A stretch of DNA of 64,000 bases, from assembly GCF_003324565.1 (NCBI RefSeq), contig NZ_QOLA01000003.1, positions 186,001 through 250,000 on the forward strand. The letters run 5' to 3'. Source of the DNA: Streptomyces sp. SDr-06. GTDB lineage: Bacteria > Actinomycetota > Actinomycetes > Streptomycetales > Streptomycetaceae. The translations under genes were made by a program, and so were the position numbers. A model generated the notes under the pieces. It made no database searches. It saw nothing but the letters and a program-made list of their open reading frames with translations, and had not been told where the DNA came from. Within the stretch, counting starts at the first letter, position 1; every line of letters starts with the position of its first letter. Positions 1 to 8,557 of this stretch are shown one piece after another.

Positions 1-28
1 CGCTGCCCCGAACCTCGCCCCAACGCCC

Positions 29-1570
29 TTGACTGAACAGCCGATTGCCGCCGAAGCGGCCCCTGTCAGCAGCAGGATCCTGCTGGCCGCCGTCCTGCTG
101 GGTTGCCTCATCGTGCCCACCGGCGTGTCCGGCACCGGCGTCGCCCTGCCGGCCATCGCCGCCGACACCGGAGCGGGCGCCGCCACCCTCCAGTGGGTGG
201 TCAACGCCTTCAACCTGGCCTTCGCCTGCTCGACCCTGCTCGCCGGTTCCCTTGCCGACATCTTCGGCCGCAAGCGCCTCTTCATGACCGGCGCGAGCAC
301 GTTCCTGGTGGCCGCCGTCCTCAGCGCGAGCACCACGGACATCGTGGTGCTGGACATCGCCCGCGCTCTCGCGGGCATCGGCGCGGCCGCCATCTTCTCC
401 TGCGGCGGCGCCCTCCTCGCCACCAACTTCGAGGGCAAGAGCCAGGTGCGTGCCTTCGCCTTCATGGGCACCGCGGCCGGTCTGGGCCTGGGGCTCGGCC
501 CCACCATCTCCGGTCTGCTCGTCGACCGGCTCGGCTGGCAGACCATCTTCGTGTTCAATGCGGTCGGCATTGCCGTCGTGCTGGTCCTGGTGGCCATCGC
601 CAAGTCCGCCCCCGAGACCCTGCGGCACGGTGCGAGCATCGACACCCCCGGTTCCGCCACCTTCGTCGGCGGACTGCTGCTGCTGATCTTCGCCATCGTC
701 CAGGGCGGTGCCTGGGGCTGGACCGCGCCCGGAACGCTCGCCCTGCTGGCCGCCGGTGTCGTCCTGCTCGCCGTCTTCGTGGCCGTCGAACGGCGCCGTG
801 AGCACCCCATGTTCGACTTCTCGGTCCTGCGCGACCGGCGCATGGTCGGACTCATCATGGTGCCGGTCACCGCGTCGTTCGGCTTCGTCACCCTCCTCAC
901 CTACCTGCCCACCTACATGTCCACGGCGTGGGGCGACAGCGTGGGCACCGCCGGGCTGAAGATGCTCGTCATGACGATCCCCATCGTCATCGCCCCGGTC
1001 CTGGCCGGCTGGATCGCCCAGCGGGGAGTGGCTCCCCGGCACATCCTCGCCTGCTCGCTGCTGTTCTTCGTGGTCGGACCGGCCTGGCTGCTCGTCATCG
1101 GACCCGAGGCCTCGTTCCTCTCGGTCGTCGTCCCGATGATCCTGATCGGCGCGGGGTTCGGCCTCGGCGTCGGTCTCGTGGACGGCGAAGCCCTGCGCCT
1201 GGTCAGCCCCGAGAAGTCGGGCATGGCCGCCGGGCTGGTCAACACCGCCCGGCTGGGCAGCGAGGCCATCGCCGTCGCCATCTACGGCGCCCTGTTGACC
1301 ACGTTCACCGCCTCGAAGATCGCCGACAGCGTGCACCGGGCCGCCGGCCCGGACGCGGACCCGCACGAGATCGCGGACCAGGTCTCCACCGGCAAGATCA
1401 CCGAAGCGGCCGCGCAGGCGCCCGCCGCCGACCGCGCCGACTTCGCCCACACCCTCGTCACCGGCTACGACGCGGCACTGCACACCATGCTCTGGGTGCT
1501 CGTCGCGGTCGGCGCCGTCCTGACCGTCCTGGTCGTCAGCCTTCTGCGTCCCAGCCCCCGGACCCGCTGA
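29..1570 (+). CDS. DHA2-type MFS multidrug exporter (start possibly outside window)
   Basis: A 14-helix major facilitator predicted to export drugs or metabolites by proton antiport. Helix 1 starts near residue 16. The loop 2-3 signature reads LADIFGRKRLF at about residues 76-86, and motif-C-like glycines (GLGLGLGP) follow in helix 5. The 513-residue length fits the 14-TM DHA2 (QacA/Smv) branch. The start used is a TTG at 29 with no visible ribosome site. The frame stays open to the left edge, so the real start may lie upstream of the window. A hairpin follows the stop at 1608-1649. The gene precedes a signal-molecule cassette, but a shared operon is not supported. The transported substrate cannot be told from sequence. 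Confidence 0.85.
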   Translation: MTEQPIAAEAAPVSSRILLAAVLLGCLIVPTGVSGTGVALPAIAADTGAGAATLQWVVNAFNLAFACSTLLAGSLADIFGRKRLFMTGASTFLVAAVLSASTTDIVVLDIARALAGIGAAAIFSCGGALLATNFEGKSQVRAFAFMGTAAGLGLGLGPTISGLLVDRLGWQTIFVFNAVGIAVVLVLVAIAKSAPETLRHGASIDTPGSATFVGGLLLLIFAIVQGGAWGWTAPGTLALLAAGVVLLAVFVAVERRREHPMFDFSVLRDRRMVGLIMVPVTASFGFVTLLTYLPTYMSTAWGDSVGTAGLKMLVMTIPIVIAPVLAGWIAQRGVAPRHILACSLLFFVVGPAWLLVIGPEASFLSVVVPMILIGAGFGLGVGLVDGEALRLVSPEKSGMAAGLVNTARLGSEAIAVAIYGALLTTFTASKIADSVHRAAGPDADPHEIADQVSTGKITEAAAQAPAADRADFAHTLVTGYDAALHTMLWVLVAVGAVLTVLVVSLLRPSPRTR

Positions 1571-1607
1571 CCGCCTCTCTCCGGCCGCGGCAAAGCGGCC
1601 CCCTGCT

Positions 1608-1649
1608 CCCGCCCCTGGCCGCCATCCCCCGTTTCCGGCCAGGGGCGGG
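1608..1649 (+). terminator. Stem-loop after the first MFS gene
   Basis: A perfect 13-bp stem (1608-1620 paired with 1637-1649) encloses a 16-nt loop. It sits 38 nt after the MFS stop and has no T-run, as is usual for Streptomyces terminators. It probably separates the exporter from the signal cassette downstream. Confidence 0.6.
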
Positions 1650-2979
1650 CCTGTTCCACCGCACCCCGCGTACGTCGAGCGCGTATCTCATGGGCGCGCG
1701 AAGCGAGTTGGCGCCGGTTCCCACTCATTCGCTCACCTCTGCTGACCGAAAGCGCCATGGCGGCAAGCGAGTTGCTTCCTTGCGCGATTCCAGGTGAGTG
1801 GAGTCACGAGCGACAAGCAGCCCGGGACCGGTGCCACTGCGAAACTCCCGGCCCATGCGTGCGACTTGATTGGCGCCTGCATCCACCAGAGCTTCGAGGT
1901 GTACGTGCCGGATGCTTCCACCGGCAGTTGTACGCAACATCTTCAGTGGCTCACCGGGTTTTACAGTCCCTCTGAGCTTCCTGTGACTTGGTTCATAGTG
2001 CGACCGTCGAGCATTCAAGTACGATCTTGATAGAACCAAGGGGGTGGCCGATATCGGTGCCCCTGGACGCGGGATCTCCCGGAGCTTCCCGCGTCGAAAT
2101 GCCGAAGAGGCTTGAAGGGTTCAACGGGGAGAGGGGGATGTATGGCGCTGCCGCTGTTCGGATGTCGGGTAGAAGTCCCGTGTCCGGCTCTCGGTTCCTT
2201 GCCTGTCGACACGTCCTGGCCTGGATCGACAGGCCGCGGGCCGAACCTGCCGCAGGGCGCGGTCGACTCGTCGGACTGTCCCGCCTCCCGATGTCTCGGT
2301 CGCGTGCGGCACTAGGCACCGCTGTTGAGTCCGCAGAAACCTCTGCGTTACATGGAATGGGGGAGCGACGGTTTTCCGTCGCCTGAGGTATGTCAGTCAT
2401 GGATCCATTGATCAGTGCTGCCGCAGTGTGCATGCAACAGAGACTCAAAGATTTCAGACGGGGTATTTGTCTGCCCTGTGCGCGTAAAGAATTCCGTACG
2501 GCTTCCGGCTGTTTCCGAAGACGTCGGTAAGCTTTAGAAATTTCCATTCCCTCATGGTTTCCCAGGAGTCGGTGCGGCGTTGCACCCTTTTTCCCGGGCA
2601 TGAGTTTTGCTGCGCAGTGCGCGTCGCGAGCGGATTTGGCACGCCAGTGCGCAGCACCGCTTCGCGGGCAACTCCGCTCTGTCCGTGGGCTGTTGCGGGA
2701 AGCGGCCCGATGACGCGGCCCGGCCGTCGGCCGTATCGCCCTGCCCCGCCCTGGTCCGGTCTCTGATGAGACCGCTTTCCGCCACCCTTTCCCTGCCTCC
2801 GGCGCCCAAGCCGGTCCTTTCCCCGCCCGCGTTCTGTCCAGGCGCCGGTGCGCGCGGCCCTGCCCGCCGCCGGAGCCTCTTCCGGCCTGCCGTCCCGGCT
2901 CGCCGCCGCCCCTGGCGCGGCCCGGCCGGTGCCCGACGCCGCCGTCCCCACGAGGTCTTTCGCCCCACGAGGAGGAGTC
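1650..2979. other. 1.3-kb stretch without a convincing gene
   Basis: No frame on either strand here shows a recognisable domain or Streptomyces third-position GC bias over a useful length. Base composition drops clearly around 1850-2050 and 2380-2620, where AT-rich blocks occur. A short inverted repeat CAGAC/GTCTG lies at 2457-2475. The plus-strand open frame at 1988-2386 and its minus-strand counterparts look like chance frames. The stretch may hold long-range regulatory sites for the P450 at 2980 or the decayed remains of a gene. I could not find a butyrolactone-receptor type box that I would defend. Confidence 0.5.
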
Positions 2980-4194
2980 ATGAGTTCTGCCACGGTCGCG
3001 ACCCCTGTCGCCGACAAGCCCACCGTCCACGCCGTCCCCCGTCTCGAAACCCCGCCGCCCTACCGCGAGTTGACGCGAAGCGATGGCCTGCCGTGGATCG
3101 AACTGCCCAGCGGGCACGAGGCGATCAATCTGACCGGCTACGCGGACGTCCGCGCCGTCCTCGCCGACTCCACCTCCAGCCGGGCGGAGTGCAACGTCGA
3201 AGGAGGCCCCAGCTTCATGCCCACCACGTGGGCCCCCGAGGTGCTGATCAACCTCGACCAGCCCGTCCACGCCCGGATGCGTACCTTCATCTCCCAGGAC
3301 TTCAGCGTGCAGGGGGTCGCCCGGCTGGGACCGATCGTGGAGCGGGTCACCGCCGAGTGCCTGGCCGCCCTGCGGGACGGCACGGCCGAACCCGACCTCG
3401 TCCGTTCGGTGTTCGAGGTGGTCGCCCCCGCCGTCACGGGCGAACTGCTGGGCGTACCGGCCGAGAAGTGGGCCTGGATGCACACGGCGGGCCGGATCAT
3501 CCAGATGGCGGACCCCACCGACATCGAGGGCCTCGCCACCAACTGGACCGAACTGTACGGCTACGTGCAGCGGCTGGTCCGCGGTGAGGAGCCGGCCGAA
3601 CCCGGCGGGCTCATCGACCACTACCGGCGCCGCGCGACGGAGGTGGAGCCCCGGCTCACCCCGACGGACCTCGACGGCATCGTCATGGGGGTCGTCCTCG
3701 GCGGGGACAACAACGTGGCCACCATGCTGGCGAAGACCGCGTGCGTGGCGCTGAGCCTCCCGCACATCTGGACCCGGCTCGTCCAGGACCGCGCGGCCGT
3801 ACCCGCGCTCATCGAGGAGGTCCTGCGGCTGATGCCGCTCGGCACCCCGGGCACGTTCCCCCGCCTGCTCACGCAGGACCTGACCACCAGCTACGGGACC
3901 ATCCCGGCCGGCACCGTGGTCTACCCGAACGTCAACCAGGCGAACCGGGACCCGGAGGTCTTCCCCGACCCGCTGTCGATCGACCTCGACCGCGACGCGA
4001 AGCGCCACCTCCAGTTCGGCTACGGCATGCACCACTGCATGGGGGCGGCCATGACCCGGCTGGAGATGACCCTCGTACTGACCAAGGTGATCGAGGAGAT
4101 GCCCGGCCTGCGGCTGGCCTGCGCGGTCGACGAAGTGCCCTGGGACCTGGGCATCGGACTGCGCCGCCCCTCCTCGCTCCCGGTCACCTGGTGA
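2980..4194 (+). CDS. Cytochrome P450, probably in signal butenolide/butyrolactone tailoring
   Basis: A 404-residue soluble bacterial P450 expected to hydroxylate a small substrate with electrons from ferredoxin. The heme-binding loop is FGYGMHHCMG with Cys353 as thiolate ligand. The ExxR pair is E280/R283. In the I helix the usual A/G-G-x-D/E-T-T becomes L-G-G-D-N-N (residues 240-245), so the acid is kept but the conserved Thr is Asn. The ATG at 2980 follows GGAGGAG at 2971-2977. A longer open frame upstream from 2848 is Pro/Ala-rich and rejected. Next to it lie an AfsA-family synthase and a HAD phosphatase, the same enzyme set as the srrO/srrX/srrP genes reported for SRB butenolides of S. 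rochei. A side-chain hydroxylase role follows by inference. Confidence 0.85.
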   Translation: MSSATVATPVADKPTVHAVPRLETPPPYRELTRSDGLPWIELPSGHEAINLTGYADVRAVLADSTSSRAECNVEGGPSFMPTTWAPEVLINLDQPVHARMRTFISQDFSVQGVARLGPIVERVTAECLAALRDGTAEPDLVRSVFEVVAPAVTGELLGVPAEKWAWMHTAGRIIQMADPTDIEGLATNWTELYGYVQRLVRGEEPAEPGGLIDHYRRRATEVEPRLTPTDLDGIVMGVVLGGDNNVATMLAKTACVALSLPHIWTRLVQDRAAVPALIEEVLRLMPLGTPGTFPRLLTQDLTTSYGTIPAGTVVYPNVNQANRDPEVFPDPLSIDLDRDAKRHLQFGYGMHHCMGAAMTRLEMTLVLTKVIEEMPGLRLACAVDEVPWDLGIGLRRPSSLPVTW

Positions 4195-4228
4195 TCAGCA
4201 GGTCCGCTCGCTGAACACCGCCGGTGGC

Positions 4229-4255
4229 GGGCCGCCGGAGTGAGTCCGGCGGCCC
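4229..4255 (+). terminator. Stem-loop between P450 and AfsA genes
   Basis: A perfect 11-bp GC stem (4229-4239 with 4245-4255) closes a GTGAG loop 34 nt after the P450 stop. It suggests that the synthase gene downstream has its own promoter in the 4256-4421 interval. That interval also holds an inverted repeat, GCGGGATCA at 4293-4301 and TGATCCCGC at 4327-4335. Confidence 0.55.
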
Positions 4256-4421
4256 CACCCGGCGCCACCCGCTCGACCGAACCACCCCCGGCGCGGGATC
4301 AGGGAAGACACATCCCGGACGTTCGGTGATCCCGCCCTCCTCGGCTCCCGGGGTTCTCCCGGCATGCCCGAAAAACCGTGAAATCCAACCAAGTCTGCCC
4401 GGACGCATGGAGGTTTACGTG

Positions 4422-5417
4422 ATGAGTGTCATGACCCGTGAGCGCCGCCTGGATTCCTCGCAGCTCTCCTTCGCCGCGACGGTGCCGCGCGTGAAGGTGC
4501 ACCGGGAAGCCGTGTGCGAGGTGTTTCTGACGGACTCGGCCCAGGTGGGTCCCGATTCCTTCGTCGTGGGAGCCCAACTGCCGCGGGTGCACAGCTTCTA
4601 CAGCGACTTCCTCCTGGCGCCGCGGAACTACGACCCGCTGCTCCTGGCGGAGGTGTGCCGGCAGTCCTCGATCCTTCTCGCCCACGAGTACTTCGGTGTC
4701 CCCCTGGACCAGAAGTTCGTCCTGAACCACAGCGACCTGCGGGTGATCGACCGGGCCGGGCTCCGCGTCGGCGACACGCCCGGCACATCGGTGGTCGAAG
4801 TCACCGTCACCGACCGGAAACTGCGCGGCACCGAGACCGTGGGTTACACGGCGACCATGCACGTCGACCTGGACGGGCGCTCCGTGGTGGCGCTCGACAT
4901 CACGATCCAGTGGATGCCGGGCAGCGCCTGGAACAAGCTCAGGGAGCGCGGCCGCGCCCAGCTGACCGTGAGCCCTGGGCAGACCGTGCGCGCCCCGCGC
5001 GCCGCGGACCCGTCGGTCGTGGGCCGGCTGGATCCCGCGAACGTGGTCATCGGCACTCCGTGCGCCGACGCCTCCGGCTTCACCGCCGACGTCGTGGTCG
5101 ACCAGTCGCACGCCGCCCTCTTCGACCACCCGCTCGACCACATCCCGGGGGTGCTGCTGCAGGAGGCATGCCGGCAGTTGGCCGTCGCGGCCGCGCACGA
5201 CCACTTCGGCTTCGCTCCGCAGCGGCTGGCGGTGGAGACCTGCCATGTGGCCTTCAGCCGCTTCGGCGAGTTCGAACTGCCCACCACCTGCCGGGCGGAG
5301 GTGCCCGTCCTGAGCGCGGGGGACGACGCCCTCCGCACCCGCCTGACCGTGTCCCAGGACGGCGTGCCCATCGCCGCCGCGGACATCGGCCTCGCCCTGG
5401 TGCGCGGCGCTTGGTAG
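4422..5417 (+). CDS. AfsA-family gamma-butyrolactone/butenolide signal synthase
   Basis: AfsA-type enzymes condense a beta-ketoacyl-ACP with dihydroxyacetone phosphate, the committed step of A-factor-like and butenolide hormones. The 331-residue protein has two hotdog halves with repeated signatures: VHSFYSDFLLAPRNYDPLLL followed by EVCRQSSILLAHEYFG in the N-half, and DHPLDHIPGVLLQEACRQLA followed by HDHFG in the C-half. Length and double-domain layout fit the family. The ATG at 4422 was chosen because GGAGG at 4409-4413 lies 8 nt upstream; the GTG at 4419 and ATG at 4431 are alternatives. The HAD phosphatase follows after 75 nt with its own strong ribosome site. No ArpA/ScbR-like receptor gene lies beside it in this window. 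Confidence 0.9.
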   Translation: MSVMTRERRLDSSQLSFAATVPRVKVHREAVCEVFLTDSAQVGPDSFVVGAQLPRVHSFYSDFLLAPRNYDPLLLAEVCRQSSILLAHEYFGVPLDQKFVLNHSDLRVIDRAGLRVGDTPGTSVVEVTVTDRKLRGTETVGYTATMHVDLDGRSVVALDITIQWMPGSAWNKLRERGRAQLTVSPGQTVRAPRAADPSVVGRLDPANVVIGTPCADASGFTADVVVDQSHAALFDHPLDHIPGVLLQEACRQLAVAAAHDHFGFAPQRLAVETCHVAFSRFGEFELPTTCRAEVPVLSAGDDALRTRLTVSQDGVPIAAADIGLALVRGAW

Positions 5418-5492
5418 CCCGCCGCTCCTCTTCCCCTCCACCACACAAGCCGGCCCCCGCACGACACAAGGCAGTCCCACAAGGAGGACGTC

Positions 5493-6149
5493 ATGACGCT
5501 CAAGACCGTCTGGTTCGACTTCGGTGGTGTGCTCTCGCCCCCGATCCCGGAGCTGTTCGACGCGTACCACAGGAAGACGGGAGTCACGGGAGAGCAGCTG
5601 TGGGCGGCCATGGAGGACGTCGGCGCCGAACTCGGCATGCCGGGCCTCGCCGCGCTGGAGGTCGCCGCGGTCACCGAGATCGACTGGGGCAGGCGCGTCG
5701 CACGGAGCCTGGCCCGGCGCCATCCGGGAATCGACCTCTCCAGGTGCGAGTTCGAGACATTCGGCAGGCAGTGGTTCGGCGGACTCGAACCGAACTTCCT
5801 GATGATCTCGACCCTGCGGCAGCTCTGCGATGCGGGATTCACGGTGGGCCTTCTCACCAACAACGTTGTCGAGTGGGAGCCCCATTGGAAGGAGCTGATC
5901 GGCGTCGCGGACGACGTGGCGACCGTCATCGACTCCTGCAAGGTCGGCGTGCGCAAGCCCGACCCCAAGATATTCCACGTCGCCGCCGAAGCCGTCGGCT
6001 CCCGAGCCTCCGACTGCCTTCTGATCGACGACGTCCTGGAGAACTGCGAGGCGGCCCGCCGGGAGGGCTGGCAGGCGGTCCACTTCCAGTCCGACATCCA
6101 GGCCGCCCGGGACATCGCGTTCCACACCGGGGTGCCCAGCATCGTCTGA
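5493..6149 (+). CDS. HAD-superfamily phosphatase of the butenolide cassette
   Basis: A 218-residue HAD subfamily IA hydrolase. Motif I is FDFGGVL with nucleophile Asp9; the +2 acid is Gly, as in several DxG-type HAD phosphatases. Motif II is LLTNN, motif III is the Lys in VRKPDPKIF, and motif IV is LLIDD. The ATG at 5493 follows AAGGAGG. In AfsA-dependent pathways the first product is a butenolide phosphate that must be dephosphorylated. HAD proteins such as MmfP and SrrP are encoded next to AfsA homologues, so this is the likely step. The substrate is inferred from the neighbourhood only. Confidence 0.85.
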   Translation: MTLKTVWFDFGGVLSPPIPELFDAYHRKTGVTGEQLWAAMEDVGAELGMPGLAALEVAAVTEIDWGRRVARSLARRHPGIDLSRCEFETFGRQWFGGLEPNFLMISTLRQLCDAGFTVGLLTNNVVEWEPHWKELIGVADDVATVIDSCKVGVRKPDPKIFHVAAEAVGSRASDCLLIDDVLENCEAARREGWQAVHFQSDIQAARDIAFHTGVPSIV

Positions 6150-6464
6150 AAGGCTGCCGGGGGCGGGCATCATGCGGGTGGGCCAGGAGCACACCCGTCG
6201 GTTCCCTGCCCACCACCCGGCCGGTCCGCCCGGACGGCCGCATCACCCGGGCCGCCGGGCATCCGGATCCCGCCGGGCCATCGGCCGGGCCACCGCGTCG
6301 GCCGGTGGGGTGCGCTGGGGGCGTCGGGTGCGGGGCCGCAGCGCGGCGATGTCGGGCTCCGGGGTGCTGCCGGGTTCCGCGGCGGCCCCCGCGTCCGAGG
6401 CCACGTCAGGTCGATGTCGGATTCTTGCCAGCCCGGAGGGCGGTCCGTGCCCGATGCTTGACCC
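6150..6464. other. 315-bp intergenic stretch, nothing recognised
   Basis: GC-rich spacer between the HAD gene and the DNA glycosylase gene. I see no RNA gene, strong hairpin or defensible promoter. A GGAGGG at 6435-6440 lies too far from the ATG at 6465 to be its ribosome site, so the downstream gene may be translated from a leaderless or near-leaderless transcript. Confidence 0.4.
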
Positions 6465-7958
6465 ATGCCCCCCGTCGCACCCGCACCGATGCACAACGAC
6501 ACCGAGCGCTGCGTACGCGCCGTCCAGTCCAAGGACGCGCGCTTCGACGGCTGGTTCTTCACGGCCGTCCTGACCACCCGCATCTATTGCCGCCCCAGCT
6601 GCCCCGTGGTGCCGCCGAAGGTCGAGAACATGACCTTCTACCCGAGCGCGGCCGCCTGCCAGCAGGCCGGATTCCGGGCCTGCAAGCGCTGCCGCCCCGA
6701 CACCACGCCCGGCTCCCCGGAGTGGAACGCCCGCGCCGACACCGTCGCCCGCGCCATGCGCCTCATCCGGGACGGAGTCGTCGACCGCGAAGGCGTCCCC
6801 GGGCTCGCCGCCCGGCTCGGCTACAGCGCCCGCCAGATCGAACGCCAGCTGCTCGCCGAGCTCGGCGCGGGGCCCCTCGCCCTGGCCAGGGCGCAGCGGG
6901 CGCAGACCGCGCGGCTCCTGATCGAGACCACCCCGCTGTCGATGGCCGAGGTGGCCTTCGCCGCCGGGTTCTCCTCGATCCGCACCTTCAACGACACCGT
7001 CCGCGAGGTGTTCGCGCTCGCCCCGACCGAGCTGCGGGCCCGGGCCGCGCGTGGCATCGCCCGTCAGACGCCGGGCGCGATCACCCTCCGGCTGCCCTTC
7101 CGGGCCCCGCTCACCCCGGACAACCTCTTCGGCCACCTCGCCGCGACGGGCGTGCCCGGCGTCGAGGAGTGGCGCGACGGCGCGTTCCGCCGCACCCTGT
7201 CCCTGCCGTACGGGCACGGCATCGCCGAACTCACCCCGCAGCCCGAGCACGTCGGCTGCGTGCTGCGCCTCACCGATCTGCGCGACCTCACCATCGCGAT
7301 CAGCCGGTGCCGCTGGATGCTCGACCTGGACGCCGACCCGGTCGCCGTGGACGACCGGCTGCGCACCGACCCGCTGCTCGCGCCGCTGGTCGACAAGGCG
7401 CCGGGGCGCCGGGTGCCGCGTACCGTCGACGCCGCGGAGTTCGCGGTCCGCGCCGTCCTCGGGCAGCAGGTCTCGACGGCCGCCGCCCGCACCCACGCGG
7501 CCCGGCTCGTCGTCGCCCACGGCCAGGCCGTCGAGGACCCGGCGGGCGGCCTGACCCACCTCTTCCCGACCCCCGCCCAGCTCGCGGAGATCGACCCGGA
7601 ACGCCTGGCGCTGCCGCGCAGCCGCCGCACCACGCTCACCACCCTGGTCGCGGCCCTGGCGGACGGCAGCCTCAGCCTGGGCCTCGACAGCGACTGGGAC
7701 CTGGCCCGGGCCCAGCTCATGGAGCTGCCGGGCTTCGGCCCCTGGACCGTCGAGGCGATCGCGATGCGGGCGCTCGGCGACCCGGACGCCTTCCTGCCCA
7801 CCGACCTCGGCATGCGCCGGGCCGCCGAGAACCTCGGCCTGCCCGCCACCCCCGCCGCCCTCACGGCGCGCGCCGCGGCCTGGCGCCCCTGGCGGGCCTA
7901 CGCCGTCCAGTACCTCTGGGCGACCGACAGCCACGCCATCAACCACCTGCCCGCATAA
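6465..7958 (+). CDS. alkA: DNA-3-methyladenine glycosylase II with Ada-type regulatory N-terminus
   Basis: A base-excision repair enzyme that removes alkylated purines and probably also senses methyl damage. Domains in order: Ada zinc/methyl-acceptor domain (about 10-85) with Cys42 and Cys46 in YCRPSCP and Cys73/Cys76 in CKRCRP; AraC-type helix-turn-helix (about 90-190); AlkA N-terminal domain; helix-hairpin-helix GPD glycosylase domain with LPGFGPWTVEAIAMRALG and the catalytic Asp in PTDLGMRRA. The 497-residue length fits this actinobacterial fusion. The start is uncertain: ATG 6465 has no clear ribosome site, and ATG 6489 (protein beginning MHNDTERC) is an equally plausible start. Ogt follows after 12 nt, forming a two-gene alkylation-repair unit. 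Confidence 0.93.
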   Translation: MPPVAPAPMHNDTERCVRAVQSKDARFDGWFFTAVLTTRIYCRPSCPVVPPKVENMTFYPSAAACQQAGFRACKRCRPDTTPGSPEWNARADTVARAMRLIRDGVVDREGVPGLAARLGYSARQIERQLLAELGAGPLALARAQRAQTARLLIETTPLSMAEVAFAAGFSSIRTFNDTVREVFALAPTELRARAARGIARQTPGAITLRLPFRAPLTPDNLFGHLAATGVPGVEEWRDGAFRRTLSLPYGHGIAELTPQPEHVGCVLRLTDLRDLTIAISRCRWMLDLDADPVAVDDRLRTDPLLAPLVDKAPGRRVPRTVDAAEFAVRAVLGQQVSTAAARTHAARLVVAHGQAVEDPAGGLTHLFPTPAQLAEIDPERLALPRSRRTTLTTLVAALADGSLSLGLDSDWDLARAQLMELPGFGPWTVEAIAMRALGDPDAFLPTDLGMRRAAENLGLPATPAALTARAAAWRPWRAYAVQYLWATDSHAINHLPA

Positions 7959-7970
7959 GGGAGTTCAGTC

Positions 7971-8468
7971 GTGCACATCACGCACACGGTCATCGACAGC
8001 CCGTACGGCCCGCTGACCCTGGTCGCCGCCGACGGCGTCCTGAGCCGCCTCTACATGGAGGGCCAGCGCCACCGGCCGCCGCAGGAGACCTTCGGTGAGC
8101 GCGACGAGGGCGGCCCCTTCCCGGAAGCCGTCCGCCAGCTGGAGGCGTACTTCGCGGGCGAACTCACCGAGTTCAAGCTGGACCTGGCTCTTCAGGGCAC
8201 GCCCTTCCAGCAGCGCGTCTGGCACCAGCTCCAGCAGATCCCGTACGGGCAGACCCGCTCCTACGGCCAGCTGGCCGAGGCGCTCGGCAGTCCGAGCGCC
8301 TCGCGCGCGGTGGGCCTGGCCAACGGAAAGAACCCGGTGGGCATCATCGTCCCGTGCCACCGCGTCATCGGCGCGAACGGCAGCCTGACCGGCTACGGCG
8401 GCGGCCTCGACCGCAAGCAGCGGCTGCTCGCGTTCGAGCGGGGAGAGACGGAGGAGGCGCTGTTCTAG
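7971..8468 (+). CDS. ogt: Methylated-DNA--protein-cysteine methyltransferase
   Basis: Removes the methyl group from O6-methylguanine by suicidal transfer to its own cysteine. The 165-residue protein has the acceptor motif IVPCHRV with Cys129, the helix-turn-helix stretch IPYGQTRSYGQLAEALG, and the Asn hinge GLANGKNPVGI. It starts at GTG 7971, 12 nt after alkA. An AAGGGAG just upstream overlaps the alkA stop and can serve as ribosome site. Because AlkA here carries the Ada sensor domain, the pair may form a compact version of the adaptive response with the functions of Ada split between two proteins. Confidence 0.95.
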   Translation: MHITHTVIDSPYGPLTLVAADGVLSRLYMEGQRHRPPQETFGERDEGGPFPEAVRQLEAYFAGELTEFKLDLALQGTPFQQRVWHQLQQIPYGQTRSYGQLAEALGSPSASRAVGLANGKNPVGIIVPCHRVIGANGSLTGYGGGLDRKQRLLAFERGETEEALF

Positions 8469-8557
8469 CCGCCGGGAGGCGCTGTCCGGGGCGCGGGTCG
8501 TCCAGGTCGGCGACGAGGACGCGAAGGCAGCCGCCTTGTGAGCGGGGCGCCAGGGAT

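Noticed and set aside
1988..2386. A 132-codon plus-strand frame in the AT-richer gap
   Set aside because: No ribosome site, no domain and no third-position GC bias.
2457..2475. Short inverted repeat CAGAC/GTCTG as an autoregulatory element for a hormone receptor
   Set aside because: Arms are only 5 bp and the sequence lacks the usual receptor-box pattern; too weak to claim.
4299..6194. A minus-strand open frame of 631 codons opposite the AfsA and HAD genes
   Set aside because: Low-complexity Arg/Gly/Val sequence without motifs; the plus-strand genes have clear domains and ribosome sites.
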